64,000 bases of DNA from Streptomyces longhuiensis (GCF_020616555.1 NZ_CP085173.1:2356001-2420000); one strand, 5' to 3'; counted from the stretch's first letter, positions 44,948 to 54,189 are shown. The notes: generated by a model not told the origin, from the sequence alone. Program-made: numbers and translations.

Positions 44948-46566
44948 TGACGGTCTCCCTCGTCGACCTGCTGGTTGGTCCCGGTGGGCTCGCCCGACGC
45001 GTCGCCCTGCCCGTCACCCTTGAGCCCGTTCATGAACGCCTCGACCCACAGGCCCGGTTCGGGCTGGTCCGGCTTCTCGGGTTCGGCCTCGGAGGCCGGC
45101 ACCGGGATGGGCGTCCACTGCGGGGGCTGGTCCGCGCGCGGCGCCGCCCCGCCGCCGTTCTCGGGCGCCCTGGGCGTCACGATGATCTGCTGGTCGATGA
45201 CCTTCGTGTCGACCTTCCTGCGGCGCTGCGGAAGTCCGTTGGCGCGCCACTCGGTGACGACGGGGACGTCGTCCTCCATGGCGGCCATCAGCGGTGCGGA
45301 GGGGCGGGGTCCCGTGGTGGGGCGGCGCAGCTTCTTCTTGCGGGGCTCCTCCACGATGGGCTCGCCGTCGTTGTTGACGCGAGGCACACCGGAGGCGCCG
45401 ATGCCGTGCGCGAGGCCGGGCGCGGGATCGGTCGTGATCATGATCCGCGGCACGATGAGGACGGCGCGGACGCCGCCGTACGCGGACTGGCGCAACGCGA
45501 TCTGCATGTCGTACATCTGCGAGAGCCGGCCGACGACGGCCATGCCGAGGCGGGGGTTCTCGCCGAGGTCGTTGAGGTCGATACCGGCCTTGGCGCGGGC
45601 GAGCATCTCCTCGGCGCGGCCGCGGGCCTCCTCGCTGAGGCTGACGCCGCCGTCCTCGATCTCGATGGCGATGCCGGTCTGCACCTCGACCGCGGTGACG
45701 TGCACCTTGGTCTGCGGCGGCGAGTAGCGCGTCGCGTTGTCCATGAGCTCGGCGAGCGCGTGGATGAGCGGCTCGACGGAGATGCCGCGGATGGCGACCT
45801 TGGCGATCGAGTGCAGCTCGATGCGGGGATATTCGAGGATGCGCGACATGGCGCCGCGCAGCACGCTGTAGAGCGGCACCGGCCGGGGCCACTGGCGGCC
45901 GGGGCGGGCGCCGCCGAGGACGGTGATGGAGTCGGCGAGCCGGCCGATCAGCGCGGTGCCGTGGTCGATGCGCAGGAGGTCGTCGAAGACCTCGGGGTTG
46001 CGGCCGTGGTCCTCCTCCATCTCGCGCAGTTCGGCGTTCTGCTTGTGCACGATGGACTGGACGCGGCGCGCGATGGAGACGAAGGCGCGCTGCGCGGCGT
46101 CGCGCATGTTCTCCTCGCGGTCGATGAGGTCGAGCACCTCGGCCATCAACCTGCGCTGCGCTTGGGGCAGTTGGGAGTGCGCGGGGTCACTCTCGACGAC
46201 GACCTTGACGGCTTCCGAGGCCGTGTCGCCGGAGCGCAGCCGGTACAGGGACTCGGGCAGCAGATACCTGGCCATCCACTGGGCCTCGTCGTCACGGGCG
46301 GCGAGACTGCGTTCCAGATGCTCGACGTGGCGGGCGGACTGGGCCCGCTCCCATTTGATCGTGCGGCCGCGGCGTACCACCTCGGCGGCCACCAGGATCA
46401 GCAGGAGCGTGGCGAAGCCGCCGCACAGGGCGACGGCGAGCCGCGCGGGCTGCGCCACCACCGCGACGGCGGCTCCGGTCGCCGCGGCCATGGCCACGGC
46501 GGGCAGCAACAGCACGCGTGTGTAGGGGATCTCTCGGCCACCGGGAGGCGATTGAACACTCACCAT
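44944..46566 (-). CDS. cvnA: Conservon sensor kinase-like protein (CvnA)
   Basis: Membrane sensor of 540 residues. Two transmembrane helices near the N-terminus (about 16-38 and 42-64) leave almost no extracellular loop. A long helical region follows, then a HATPase_c domain with ELMDNATRYSPP (N-box) and GLGENPRLGMAVVGRLS-type G2. No HisKA phospho-acceptor motif is evident, as is usual in this family, so it may signal by nucleotide-dependent conformation. The C-terminus is a disordered Pro-rich tail. First gene of the operon, with a 650-nt region upstream. Confidence 0.92.
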   Translation of the reverse strand: MVSVQSPPGGREIPYTRVLLLPAVAMAAATGAAVAVVAQPARLAVALCGGFATLLLILVAAEVVRRGRTIKWERAQSARHVEHLERSLAARDDEAQWMARYLLPESLYRLRSGDTASEAVKVVVESDPAHSQLPQAQRRLMAEVLDLIDREENMRDAAQRAFVSIARRVQSIVHKQNAELREMEEDHGRNPEVFDDLLRIDHGTALIGRLADSITVLGGARPGRQWPRPVPLYSVLRGAMSRILEYPRIELHSIAKVAIRGISVEPLIHALAELMDNATRYSPPQTKVHVTAVEVQTGIAIEIEDGGVSLSEEARGRAEEMLARAKAGIDLNDLGENPRLGMAVVGRLSQMYDMQIALRQSAYGGVRAVLIVPRIMITTDPAPGLAHGIGASGVPRVNNDGEPIVEEPRKKKLRRPTTGPRPSAPLMAAMEDDVPVVTEWRANGLPQRRRKVDTKVIDQQIIVTPRAPENGGGAAPRADQPPQWTPIPVPASEAEPEKPDQPEPGLWVEAFMNGLKGDGQGDASGEPTGTNQQVDEGDRQ

Positions 46567-46895
46567 GTATGCCCTCTGAACGGTCGGATCGGGGAAATGT
46601 GTGGTTACGGGGACGTGCCGACGTGCGCGTGGGGGGATGAACTCGAACCATCTACAAGATTGGGAACAAACGCACGAATATGTGCCAACTCGGTGCGCTG
46701 CGGGCGAGCTTAGTCCCGTGGGATCACCGCTGTGTCATATTCCGCAAGCACCTGAAATGGCCGGACGGGAGGAATACACTCGGCCCCATTTGCACGCTCA
46801 GCGGCGGCTCGCACACATGGAGTGATCACGTCCGCCCGTGCGAAATCCCCGTCACGGAAAGGCTGTTGGGCCCTCGGTGCGTGACGCGTGTGAGG

Positions 46896-47114
46896 TCAGG
46901 GGCCCGCGGTGCGCGGGTCCGCGCCCGCGGCCGTCGCGGCGACGACCGGGGCGACGACCGGTACGGAGCATTCGGGATCGGGGCGGTGCACGAGAATGAC
47001 GCCTTCGGTCAGCCCGAGGAACACATGGGTACGCGGGGACAGTTCACCCTCCGCACATGCACGCCCTGATCGGTGGCGGCAGCAACTACCCGTGGATTTC
47101 GTTGAGTTCGGCAC
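46896..47114 (-). CDS. Possible small protein upstream of the conservon
   Basis: An open frame of 72 codons. The C-terminal two thirds (from about THVFLGLTEGVILVHRPDPEC to the end) have strong G/C preference at third positions, as in real Streptomyces genes, but the first 25 codons do not. No good ribosome-binding site was seen and no family is recognised. It may be a short real gene starting farther down, or chance. Confidence 0.25.
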   Translation of the reverse strand: MPNSTKSTGSCCRHRSGRACAEGELSPRTHVFLGLTEGVILVHRPDPECSVPVVAPVVAATAAGADPRTAGP

Positions 47115-47163
47115 GAACGGACACGGACGGCATGACCGTCATGGAATCGCGTACGGCCTGTGT

Positions 47164-47187
47164 CCCCGCGCCCGTCAGGGCGCGGGG
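47164..47187. terminator. Terminator downstream of the helicase gene
   Basis: CCCCGCGCCC (47164-47173) pairs perfectly with 47178-47187 across a GTCA loop, about 30 nt past the helicase stop. There is no T-run. Confidence 0.8.
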
Positions 47188-47218
47188 AACGGCGCGACCG
47201 GTCACCACCGGCCGCCCT

Positions 47219-50044
47219 CTAACCGACGGACGAGTACGCCACCACGCCGCGCCGCAACGCGTCCACGGCCTTGCGGGCGTTCTTGGCGACCGTGTCCCCG
47301 TCTCCCGCTCCGGAGACGGACGGCGCCGCGGCCGCGATCTGGCCGAGCACGTCGATGACCTGCTTGCACCAGCGCACGAAGTCACCGGCGGGCATGTCCG
47401 CCTCGCGCAGAACCTCGTCGAGGCCCTTGCCGGACGCCCACTGGTGCGCGGCCCAGGCGAAGCCCAGATCGGGTTCGCGCTGGCCGACGCCCTCGGTCTG
47501 GCTGATCTTGAACTCTTCCTCCAGGGCGTCGAGCCGGCCCCAGATGCGGACCATCTCACCGAGCGCCGCCTTGGCCTTGCCGGACGGCAGCTTGGGCGCG
47601 AGCGCGTCGTCGGCGGCGCGGGCCTCGAACACCAACGCCGAGACGCACGCGGCCAGTTCGGCCGGGCTGAGGCCTTCCCAGACCCCGTCGCGCAGGCACT
47701 CGCTGGCGAGCAGGTCGAGCTCGCCGTACAGACGCGCGAGGCGCTTGCCGTTCTGCGTGACCTCGTCGCCGCGCAGATAGTCCATCTCGGTCAGCAGGGC
47801 CACGATGCGGTCGAAGGTGCGGGCGATCGTGTTCGTCCGGCCCTCGATGCGGCGCTCCAGCTGTTGCGTGTCGCGCCGCAGCCGGTAGTAGCGCTCGGCC
47901 CAGCGGGCGTGGTCCTCGCGCTCGTCGCAGCCGTGACAGGGATGGGCGCGCAGTTCGGCGCGCAGCCGCGTGATCTCACGGTCGTCGGCCGCCGCCGCGC
48001 GGCCCCTGCGATGCCGGTCGGGCACGATGTGGCCGGCCTTGGTGCGCAGCGCGGACGCGAGGTCCCGCCGCGACTGGGGCGAGCGCGCGTTGAAGGACTT
48101 GGGGATCCGCATCCGCTCCAGCGCCTCGACGGGCACCGGGAAGTCGATCGACGCGAGCCGCTTGACCTGGCGCTCGGCGGTCAGGACCAGCGGGCGCGGT
48201 CCGTCGTGCTGCTCGAAGCCACGGTGTCCGTTCGACCGGCCGGCCGGGAGGCCGGGGTCGAGGACGAGCGCGAGCCCGGCGAACTTGCCGGAGGGGACGT
48301 GGATGACGTCGCCCGGCTTGAGCTTCTCCAGGGCGGCGGCCGCCGCGGCGCGCCGCTGGGCCGCACCCTGCTTGGCGAGGTCCGTCTCGCGGTCCTTGAG
48401 CTCGCGGCGCAGCCGCGCGTACTCCTCGAAGTCTCCCAAGTGGCAGGTCATGGAGGCCTTGTAGCCGTCCAGGCCCTCCTCGTTGCGCTGGACCTGGCGG
48501 GAGATCCCGACGACCGACTTGTCGGCCTGGAACTGCGCGAAGGACGTCTCGAGCAGCTCGCGCGAGCGGTGCCGGCCGAACTGCTCGACCAGATTCACCG
48601 CCATGTTGTAGGACGGCTTGAAGCTGGAGCGCAGCGGGTACGTGCGCGTGCCCGCGAGTCCCGCGAGGTGCTCGGGGCTGAAGCCGCGCTGCCACAGGAC
48701 GACCGCGTGGCCCTCGACGTCGATGCCACGCCGACCGGCCCGGCCGGTGAGCTGGGTGTACTCGCCGGGCGTGATGTCGGCGTGCTGCTCGCCGTTCCAC
48801 TTGACGAGCTTCTCCAGCACGACGGACCTGGCCGGCATGTTGATGCCGAGCGCCAGGGTCTCCGTCGCGAAGACGGCCTTCACGAGGCCGCGTACGAACA
48901 GCTCCTCGACGACCTCCTTGAACGTCGGCAGCATGCCCGCGTGGTGGGCGGCGATGCCGCGCTCCAGGCCTTCGAGCCACTCGAAGTAGCCGAGGACGTG
49001 CAGGTCCTCGTCGGGGATCGCGGCCGTGCGCTCCTCGACGATCGCGCGGACGCGGGCGCGGGCCTCGTCGTCGTTGAGCCGCAGGCCCGCGTACAGGCAC
49101 TGCTGTACGGCGGCCTCGCAGGCGGCGCGGCTGAAGATGAACGTGATCGCGGGCAGGAGCCCCTCGCTGTCGAGGCGCTCGATGACCTCGGGGCGGCCGG
49201 GCGTCCAGATCCGGGAGCGCTGTCGGCGCTCGCGCTCGCGGTCCGCCTCGCGCACCATCTTGCCCTTGCGGCGGTCGCGCGGGTTGTACGAGCGGCTGGC
49301 CTCCATGCGGGCCATGCGCGTCAGGTCCGGGTTGACGGCCTTCTTGCGGCCCTCGCCCTCCTCGAAGAGGTCGTACATCCGGCGCCCGGCGAGCACGTGC
49401 TGGAACAGGGGTACGGGCCGGTGCTCGGAGACGATCACTTCGGTGTCGCCTCGCACGGTGTCGAGCCAGTCGCCGAACTCCTCCGCGTTCGACACGGTCG
49501 CCGAGAGGGAGACCAGGGTGACGGACTCCGGGAGGTGGATGATCACCTCTTCCCAGACGGCGCCGCGGAAGCGGTCGGAGAGGTAGTGCACCTCGTCCAT
49601 GACCACGTAGCCGAGGCCGAGGAGGGTCTGCGAGCCCGCGTACAGCATGTTCCGCAGGACCTCGGTGGTCATGACGACCACCGGAGCGTCCGCGTTCACG
49701 CTGTTGTCGCCGGTCAGCAGGCCGACCTTGTCGGCTCCGTACCGCCTGGCGAGGTCGGCGTACTTCTGGTTCGACAACGCCTTGATGGGTGTCGTGTAGA
49801 AGCACTTCTTGCCCTGCTGGAGGGCCAGGTGGACGGCGAACTCGCCGACGATCGTCTTGCCGGAGCCGGTGGGCGCGGCCACCAGGACGCCCTTGCCCGT
49901 CTCGAGAGCCTGACACGCCTCGATCTGGAAGGGGTCGAGGCCGAAGTCGTACATCTCGCGGAAATCGGCGAGCGCGGTGGCCTGCTCGGCAGCGCGCTTA
50001 CGTGCTGCCGCGTACCGCTCGGCCGGTGAGAGGTCCTCTGTCAT
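47219..50044 (-). CDS. HelY-like Ski2/Mtr4-type DEAD/DEAH helicase
   Basis: RNA/DNA helicase of 941 residues. Motif I APTGSGKT (57-64), DEVH box (150-153), motif III LSATVSN, and motif VI QLTGRAGRRGID are present; a large C-terminal region matches DSHCT-type Ski2-like helicases such as mycobacterial HelY. Same gene order as in mycobacteria (helY, tatC, tatA, pafC, pafB, pafA). The ATG at 50044 was chosen; the upstream frame extension is not conserved. A sequence fitting the PafBC-dependent damage promoter lies just upstream, so it is probably induced by DNA damage with a near-leaderless message. Confidence 0.93.
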   Translation of the reverse strand: MTEDLSPAERYAAARKRAAEQATALADFREMYDFGLDPFQIEACQALETGKGVLVAAPTGSGKTIVGEFAVHLALQQGKKCFYTTPIKALSNQKYADLARRYGADKVGLLTGDNSVNADAPVVVMTTEVLRNMLYAGSQTLLGLGYVVMDEVHYLSDRFRGAVWEEVIIHLPESVTLVSLSATVSNAEEFGDWLDTVRGDTEVIVSEHRPVPLFQHVLAGRRMYDLFEEGEGRKKAVNPDLTRMARMEASRSYNPRDRRKGKMVREADRERERRQRSRIWTPGRPEVIERLDSEGLLPAITFIFSRAACEAAVQQCLYAGLRLNDDEARARVRAIVEERTAAIPDEDLHVLGYFEWLEGLERGIAAHHAGMLPTFKEVVEELFVRGLVKAVFATETLALGINMPARSVVLEKLVKWNGEQHADITPGEYTQLTGRAGRRGIDVEGHAVVLWQRGFSPEHLAGLAGTRTYPLRSSFKPSYNMAVNLVEQFGRHRSRELLETSFAQFQADKSVVGISRQVQRNEEGLDGYKASMTCHLGDFEEYARLRRELKDRETDLAKQGAAQRRAAAAAALEKLKPGDVIHVPSGKFAGLALVLDPGLPAGRSNGHRGFEQHDGPRPLVLTAERQVKRLASIDFPVPVEALERMRIPKSFNARSPQSRRDLASALRTKAGHIVPDRHRRGRAAAADDREITRLRAELRAHPCHGCDEREDHARWAERYYRLRRDTQQLERRIEGRTNTIARTFDRIVALLTEMDYLRGDEVTQNGKRLARLYGELDLLASECLRDGVWEGLSPAELAACVSALVFEARAADDALAPKLPSGKAKAALGEMVRIWGRLDALEEEFKISQTEGVGQREPDLGFAWAAHQWASGKGLDEVLREADMPAGDFVRWCKQVIDVLGQIAAAAPSVSGAGDGDTVAKNARKAVDALRRGVVAYSSVG

Positions 50045-50054
50045 CGTGCTTTCG

Positions 50055-50077
50055 AGACTACCGGCCACCACTGACAA
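50055..50077 (-). promoter_or_regulatory. RecA-NDp (PafBC-dependent) promoter of the helicase gene
   Basis: Reading leftward: TTGTCAGTG (50069-50077), exactly 8 nt, then TAGTCT (50055-50060). This fits every position of the consensus TTGTCRGTG-N8-TANNNT known from the LexA-independent DNA-damage response of actinobacteria. The ATG is 10 nt past the -10. Confidence 0.82.
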
Positions 50078-50177
50078 CGGACGATCTTTATTGTGATCGG
50101 CCCCTTTTCGGATCGGAGCGCCACGAGTTCCGGGCCCGGGGCCCATCTCCAGGGCCGGGGCCCACGATCTCCGGGCG

Positions 50178-51068
50178 TCAGGGCCCTACGACCAGCGCGG
50201 CCCGCGGCACGCACTCGACGGTCAGGGGCAGGCTTCCGAGCGGCTCCCCGTCGGCGTACCCGGTGATCCCCTCCGCAGCCAGTTCGACCTTCTTCGCGCG
50301 GTGGACGGTGACCACGGGGTGGTCGAGGTGGGTCCCCTTGTAGACGCGCGGGAAGACCTTGAGCAGCGTCGCCCGTGAGCAGTCTCCGACGACCGTGATG
50401 TCGAAGAGTCCGTCCGTCATGTCGGCACCGGCACAGATCTTCATGCCACCGCCGTACGACGTCCCGTTCCCCACGGCGACGAGCGTGGCCTCGACCTCCA
50501 GCGCGGGGCCGTCGTCCAGGGTGATCCGGTACGGGATGGGCTTGAACGCGGCGAGTTCGGCGACGATCGCGAGGTCGTACTTGAAGCGGCCGCCGGGCCA
50601 GCGCATCCGGTTGCCCCGGTCGTTGACCCGGGAGTCGAACCCCGAGGCCAGGACGGTGCCGAACCAGTGTCCGTCGGCCCGCCCCAGGTCGAGCTCGCGT
50701 ATCCGCGAGCCCTTGAGGGCGTCGGCGACGAGGGCGCCTGCCGCCGCCGGGTCGCGCACGGGCAGTCCGAGGGAGCGGGCGAAGTCGTTTCCCGTCCCGA
50801 CGGCGATCACGCCGAGCGGGGTGCGGGTGCCCGCGACCGCCTGGAGCGCGAGGTTGGCCATGCCGTCACCGCCGACGGCTATGAGCGCTCCGGTGCCGTC
50901 GTGGACCGCGGCACGCGCGCGCGTGAGCGCGTCGCCGGCGTCCTCCCCGACGACCGTACGCACGGAGAAACCGGCCGCCCGCAACGCGGAAGCGGCCGGC
51001 TGCGCCGCCTGGGCGCCCCGGCCGCGCCCGGCGGTGGGATTGACGAAGAGGGTGATCTCGCTGGTCAC
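50178..51068 (-). CDS. Diacylglycerol/lipid kinase family protein
   Basis: DAGK-catalytic-domain protein of 296 residues, soluble with likely membrane association. FVNPTAGRGRG, the nucleotide motif VGGDGMANLAL and VGTGNDFARSLG are diagnostic. The C-terminal beta domain contains GNGTSYGGGMKICAGADMTDG. Phosphorylates diacylglycerol or a related lipid. It follows tatC in the same direction with a 30-nt gap and precedes the helicase promoter. Confidence 0.93.
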   Translation of the reverse strand: MTSEITLFVNPTAGRGRGAQAAQPAASALRAAGFSVRTVVGEDAGDALTRARAAVHDGTGALIAVGGDGMANLALQAVAGTRTPLGVIAVGTGNDFARSLGLPVRDPAAAGALVADALKGSRIRELDLGRADGHWFGTVLASGFDSRVNDRGNRMRWPGGRFKYDLAIVAELAAFKPIPYRITLDDGPALEVEATLVAVGNGTSYGGGMKICAGADMTDGLFDITVVGDCSRATLLKVFPRVYKGTHLDHPVVTVHRAKKVELAAEGITGYADGEPLGSLPLTVECVPRAALVVGP

Positions 51069-51098
51069 GGGCGGACCTTACAAGATCGTGCCGCCCTG

Positions 51099-52043
51099 TC
51101 AGGTCACGTCGTCATAACCGTTGACCCGGTCATGGTCCGAGCTCGCCTGCTCGGGCAGCGCGTTGCCGGCCGAGACGGGCTCGGGGGTGAGGTCCAGGTT
51201 CGAGGCCTCGTCGTCGTCCAGGTCCTCGTGGTCCCTGGCCTTGCGGCGGTCGTTGAGCAGGGAGAAACCGGCGGCCGCGAAGTAGAGGACCCAGATGGGT
51301 CCGGCGAGCGCCAACATGCTCAGCGGGTCGGTGCTGGGCGTGGCCACGGCCGCGAAGACCGTGATGCCCATGATCATGCCGCGCCACCAGCCGATCATCC
51401 GCTTGCCCGTGATCACCCCGGTGAGGTTGAGCATCACGAGGAGCAGCGGCAGCTCGAAGGAGAGCCCGAAGACGACCACCATGCGCGTGATCAGGTCCAG
51501 GAGATCGTCCAGCGGCAGCTGGTTGTCGACACCGCCCGGCGAGAAGTCGAGCAGCACCCTCGCCATCGTGGGGAGGGTCTTGTACGCGAAGAAGGCGCCG
51601 CACAGGAACAGCGGGAAGCCGGTGGCGACGAAAGCCGTCGCGTACTTCTTCTCGTGCCGGTGCAGGCCGGGCGCGACGAAGCCCCACAGCTGGTACAGCC
51701 AGACCGGCGACGCGAGCACGACACCCGCCATCAGCGAGATCTTCAGCGCGAGCGTGAACGGCGTCAGCAGACCGTTGAGCACGATCCGCGCGCACGTCTC
51801 GTCGTGCTGTCCCTTGTTCGCCTGCTCCGCGAGCTCGGCGAAGCTCGACTTGCAGCCCACCGAGTCCAGCACCGGATTGGTGAAGAACTCGATGATGTCC
51901 TTGTAGAAGAAGGCGGCGACGATCGTGACGACGACGATGGCCAGCAGGGCCTTCGTGAGCCGGTTGCGTAGCTCACGCAGGTGTTCCGCGAGCGGCATCC
52001 GCCCCTCGGGATCCTTCTCCGTCTTGCGGGCAGACTTGAGCAA
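51099..52043 (-). CDS. tatC: Sec-independent protein translocase TatC
   Basis: Core receptor of the twin-arginine pathway, 314 residues with six transmembrane helices. MPLAEHLRELRNRL is the signature cytoplasmic N-terminus that contacts the twin-Arg signal; other conserved segments include SPVWLYQLWGFVAPGLHRHEKKY and FGLSFELPLLLVMLN. A charged C-terminal tail of about 50 residues extends past TM6. The start is TTG at 52043, giving MLKSARK, as in Streptomyces homologues. It is cotranscribed with tatA, 50 nt upstream. Confidence 0.97.
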   Translation of the reverse strand: MLKSARKTEKDPEGRMPLAEHLRELRNRLTKALLAIVVVTIVAAFFYKDIIEFFTNPVLDSVGCKSSFAELAEQANKGQHDETCARIVLNGLLTPFTLALKISLMAGVVLASPVWLYQLWGFVAPGLHRHEKKYATAFVATGFPLFLCGAFFAYKTLPTMARVLLDFSPGGVDNQLPLDDLLDLITRMVVVFGLSFELPLLLVMLNLTGVITGKRMIGWWRGMIMGITVFAAVATPSTDPLSMLALAGPIWVLYFAAAGFSLLNDRRKARDHEDLDDDEASNLDLTPEPVSAGNALPEQASSDHDRVNGYDDVT

Positions 52044-52093
52044 CCCACGTCCTCATCTCGTGCGACAGGCCGCCTTCGCGGGGCGGCCCGGGA

Positions 52094-52381
52094 TCAGCGC
52101 TGCGAAGTCTGGTCGGTCGGCTCGGTGACCGGGCGGCCGCCTGTCACGTCACCGGGGGCGGCCTTGATCGTGCGCTGCGCCGGGGTCTGCCCGTCGTGCT
52201 GCGGCGGGTCGGCCGGAGCGGTCTGCTGGCCGTCGGACTTCATCGCCTTGGCCTCGCTCTTGAGGATGCGGGCCGACTTGCCCAGCGAGCGCGCCATGTC
52301 CGGAAGCTTCTTCGCGCCGAACAGCAGGACGATGACGACGAGGATCAGAATGATCTCAGGGGCGCCGATCTTTCCGAACAT
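52094..52381 (-). CDS. tatA: Sec-independent translocase TatA
   Basis: Pore-forming TatA, 95 residues. The single membrane helix at residues 5-21 ([16 protein letters not shown]) is followed by the amphipathic helix [24 protein letters not shown] and a polar, disordered tail rich in Pro, Gln and Thr. It forms homo-oligomers that line the translocation path. Together with tatC it supplies the Tat system, which in Streptomyces exports many proteins. A palindrome (AAAGCGCTTT) lies about 210 nt upstream. Confidence 0.97.
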   Translation of the reverse strand: MFGKIGAPEIILILVVIVLLFGAKKLPDMARSLGKSARILKSEAKAMKSDGQQTAPADPPQHDGQTPAQRTIKAAPGDVTGGRPVTEPTDQTSQR

Positions 52382-52593
52382 AAGCGTTTACCTTCTCACC
52401 GAGGCGGCAGGGGCGGGGCTGCCGGTACAGGTCGGACTGATGTCCGACCACCGTGCTGGCAGCGATCGTATCCCGCGGGGGTGAACAGGGGGCAATCCCT
52501 CTGCGTACTCCCAGTTGCGGTCCGCGCCTCGCTCGACGGGCCGCGCCTCGCAGCGTACCCGCCCGTCCCGGCAACCGGACAGGGCACAGGGGT

Positions 52594-52603
52594 AAAGCGC
52601 TTT
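52594..52603. promoter_or_regulatory. Palindrome AAAGCGCTTT upstream of tatA
   Basis: A 10-bp perfect palindrome within TAAAGCGCTTTCC, resembling LacI-family operator cores. It lies between the small membrane protein and tatA, about 210 nt before the tatA start. Function unproven. Confidence 0.3.
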
Positions 52604-52642
52604 CCAGCATGTCTCCCCCGTCACACTCGGCGGGTCCTGCGA

Positions 52643-52840
52643 TCAGAGAAGCTCGCGGCTCGCGCGGGCCGTTCCGGTCGCCGCCCGCTCCAGGTCCTCC
52701 GCCGCGCGGTTGATCTGCTGCGTGGTGTCGGCGACTTGGCGCCCGAGGCGCTGCGCCTCGACAAAGACCTTGACCGCGAGTACGCCGAGCACGGCGAGTC
52801 CCACGAACCCCACAGCAATCGCCAGCATCGCCCAGAACAT
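52643..52840 (-). CDS. Small single-pass membrane protein between tatA and the zinc-ribbon protein
   Basis: A 65-residue protein. One N-terminal transmembrane segment (about 4-27) leads to a charged amphipathic helix with heptad-like spacing (LGRQVADTTQQINRAAEDLERA), suggesting a short coiled coil. No catalytic residues. It lies in the pafC-tatA interval and 9 nt after the zinc-ribbon gene. Role unknown. Confidence 0.75.
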   Translation of the reverse strand: MFWAMLAIAVGFVGLAVLGVLAVKVFVEAQRLGRQVADTTQQINRAAEDLERAATGTARASRELL

Positions 52841-52849
52841 GCGCCGAGC

Positions 52850-53104
52850 CTAGACGGTCTGGTGGAGGCGGAGCGTGCTCACCCCTCCGCCGGTGAGGAG
52901 TTCGATGATCCGCTCCCCGGCCGGCTTACGTACGGCGGCGCCGCACTCGGGGCAGGTGAACGAGTAGAACGTGGTGCGGCGGGTGGCACCGATCGCCAGG
53001 CGCAGGGCTCCTGCGGAGAGTTCGAACCGCTCACGGCAGTCGGGGCAGGCGGCCTTGAAGAGCACCGGACCCACCACTGCGGACAATCCACCCATTTCGA
53101 CCAT
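52850..53104 (-). CDS. Small zinc-ribbon protein
   Basis: An 84-residue protein. Two CPxC pairs (CPDC at 20-23 and CPEC at 51-54) form a probable zinc ribbon. The rest is a basic, helix-rich domain (KPAGERIIELLTGGGV). No enzyme motif. It lies between pafC and the small membrane protein, so it could belong to the same transcript as pafBC-tatAC. The ATG at 53104 was chosen; one at 53095 is also possible. Confidence 0.78.
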   Translation of the reverse strand: MVEMGGLSAVVGPVLFKAACPDCRERFELSAGALRLAIGATRRTTFYSFTCPECGAAVRKPAGERIIELLTGGGVSTLRLHQTV

Positions 53105-53232
53105 CCCAGATTTTTCAGAACTTCCCGAACTTCTGGCGCCCCCGGGCCGTACCGCGGTCAACGGCACGCCCACCCTTCTCGCCCCGGCCGCGCGCGTGAG
53201 GGTCGTCACGGACCCGCCCGCGGCCAACGGCG

Positions 53233-54189
53233 CTACCCCTGCCCGTCGTACGCGGCCAGCGCCTCCCCGGCGGCCTGCCGCGCACTCTCGGCGAGCCCGA
53301 GCGGCGAGACGATGCGCCCGTCGCGGCCGAGCCGGAGCGCGAGCCGCCTCAGCGACGACGGGTCCGGCGTGCGCAGCGTGATCCGCAGGCCGCCGTCCGC
53401 CAACTCCTCGGCGCTGTCGTGCGGGTAGTACTCCGCGACCCAGCGTCCGCCGGGACCGACCTCGACCACGACCTCCGGGTCCTCGGCCGCGGGCTGCACG
53501 AGCCCCTCGGACAGGTCCCGCAGTTCGATCTCCGGCGGCGCGGACGGCTCGTCCAGGATCCGGATCTCGGCGACCCGGTCGAGGCGGAAGGTGCGCCGCG
53601 CCTCGGAGCGCCGGCACCAGGCCTCCACGTAGGTGTGGCCGACGCTCACCAGGCGGATGGGGTCGATCTCCCGCTCGGTGAGCTCGTCGCGGGCCGGGGA
53701 GTAGTAGCGGATCCACAGCCGGCGCCGCTCCGAGATCGCCCGGTCGACGTCGGCGAAGACGCCGCCCTCGGACTCGAAGGTCACCGAGAGCCGGGCGCTC
53801 GCCCCGGCCGCCTCGCCCGCCGCGGCCTCCAGCTTGGCGGTGGCCCGAAGGAGCGCGAGCCGGTCGCTCTCCCTGAGGCCGGGCAGTGTGGACACGGCGC
53901 GCGCGGCGACGAGCAGCGCCGTCGCCTCGTCGGCGGCGAGCCGCAGCGGCGCGGCGACGTCGTCCGGGTTGTGCCACCAGATGCGGTCGCCGTCCGTGTC
54001 GATGTCGAGGAGGTCGCCCCCACGGAAGCTCGTCCCGCACAGCGGCAGGATGTCGAGGTCCGAGATCAGCTCGTCCTCGGTGATCCCGAAGGCGCGGGCG
54101 ACATCCTCGACGCGTGCTCCGGGGCGCTCCCGCAGATACGTCACGAGGGACAGCATCCGCCGGGTCTGGTCGATGGCGTTCGTGGCCAT
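53233..54189 (-). CDS. pafC: WYL-domain transcription activator PafC
   Basis: PafC, 318 residues. An N-terminal winged helix (about 1-75, VEDVARAFGITEDELISDLDIL) precedes a WYL domain (about 140-300, IRYYSPARDELTEREIDPIRL and WCRRSEARRTFRLDRVAEI) and a WCX C-terminal part. PafB and PafC form the heterodimer that activates LexA-independent DNA-damage genes. It follows pafB with a 15-nt gap. A promoter of the expected type lies just upstream of the helicase gene five genes downstream. Confidence 0.96.
   Translation of the reverse strand: MATNAIDQTRRMLSLVTYLRERPGARVEDVARAFGITEDELISDLDILPLCGTSFRGGDLLDIDTDGDRIWWHNPDDVAAPLRLAADEATALLVAARAVSTLPGLRESDRLALLRATAKLEAAAGEAAGASARLSVTFESEGGVFADVDRAISERRRLWIRYYSPARDELTEREIDPIRLVSVGHTYVEAWCRRSEARRTFRLDRVAEIRILDEPSAPPEIELRDLSEGLVQPAAEDPEVVVEVGPGGRWVAEYYPHDSAEELADGGLRITLRTPDPSSLRRLALRLGRDGRIVSPLGLAESARQAAGEALAAYDGQG

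Larger units (their letters stand above)
46567..47218. other. Gene-poor region between the conservon and the helicase
   Basis: About 650 nt without a convincing gene. It must contain the conservon promoter on the left and the helicase terminator on the right. Base composition is more AT-rich near 46560-46780 than in the neighbouring genes. A weak leftward 72-codon frame is listed separately. No repeat or RNA gene was recognised. Confidence 0.6.
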
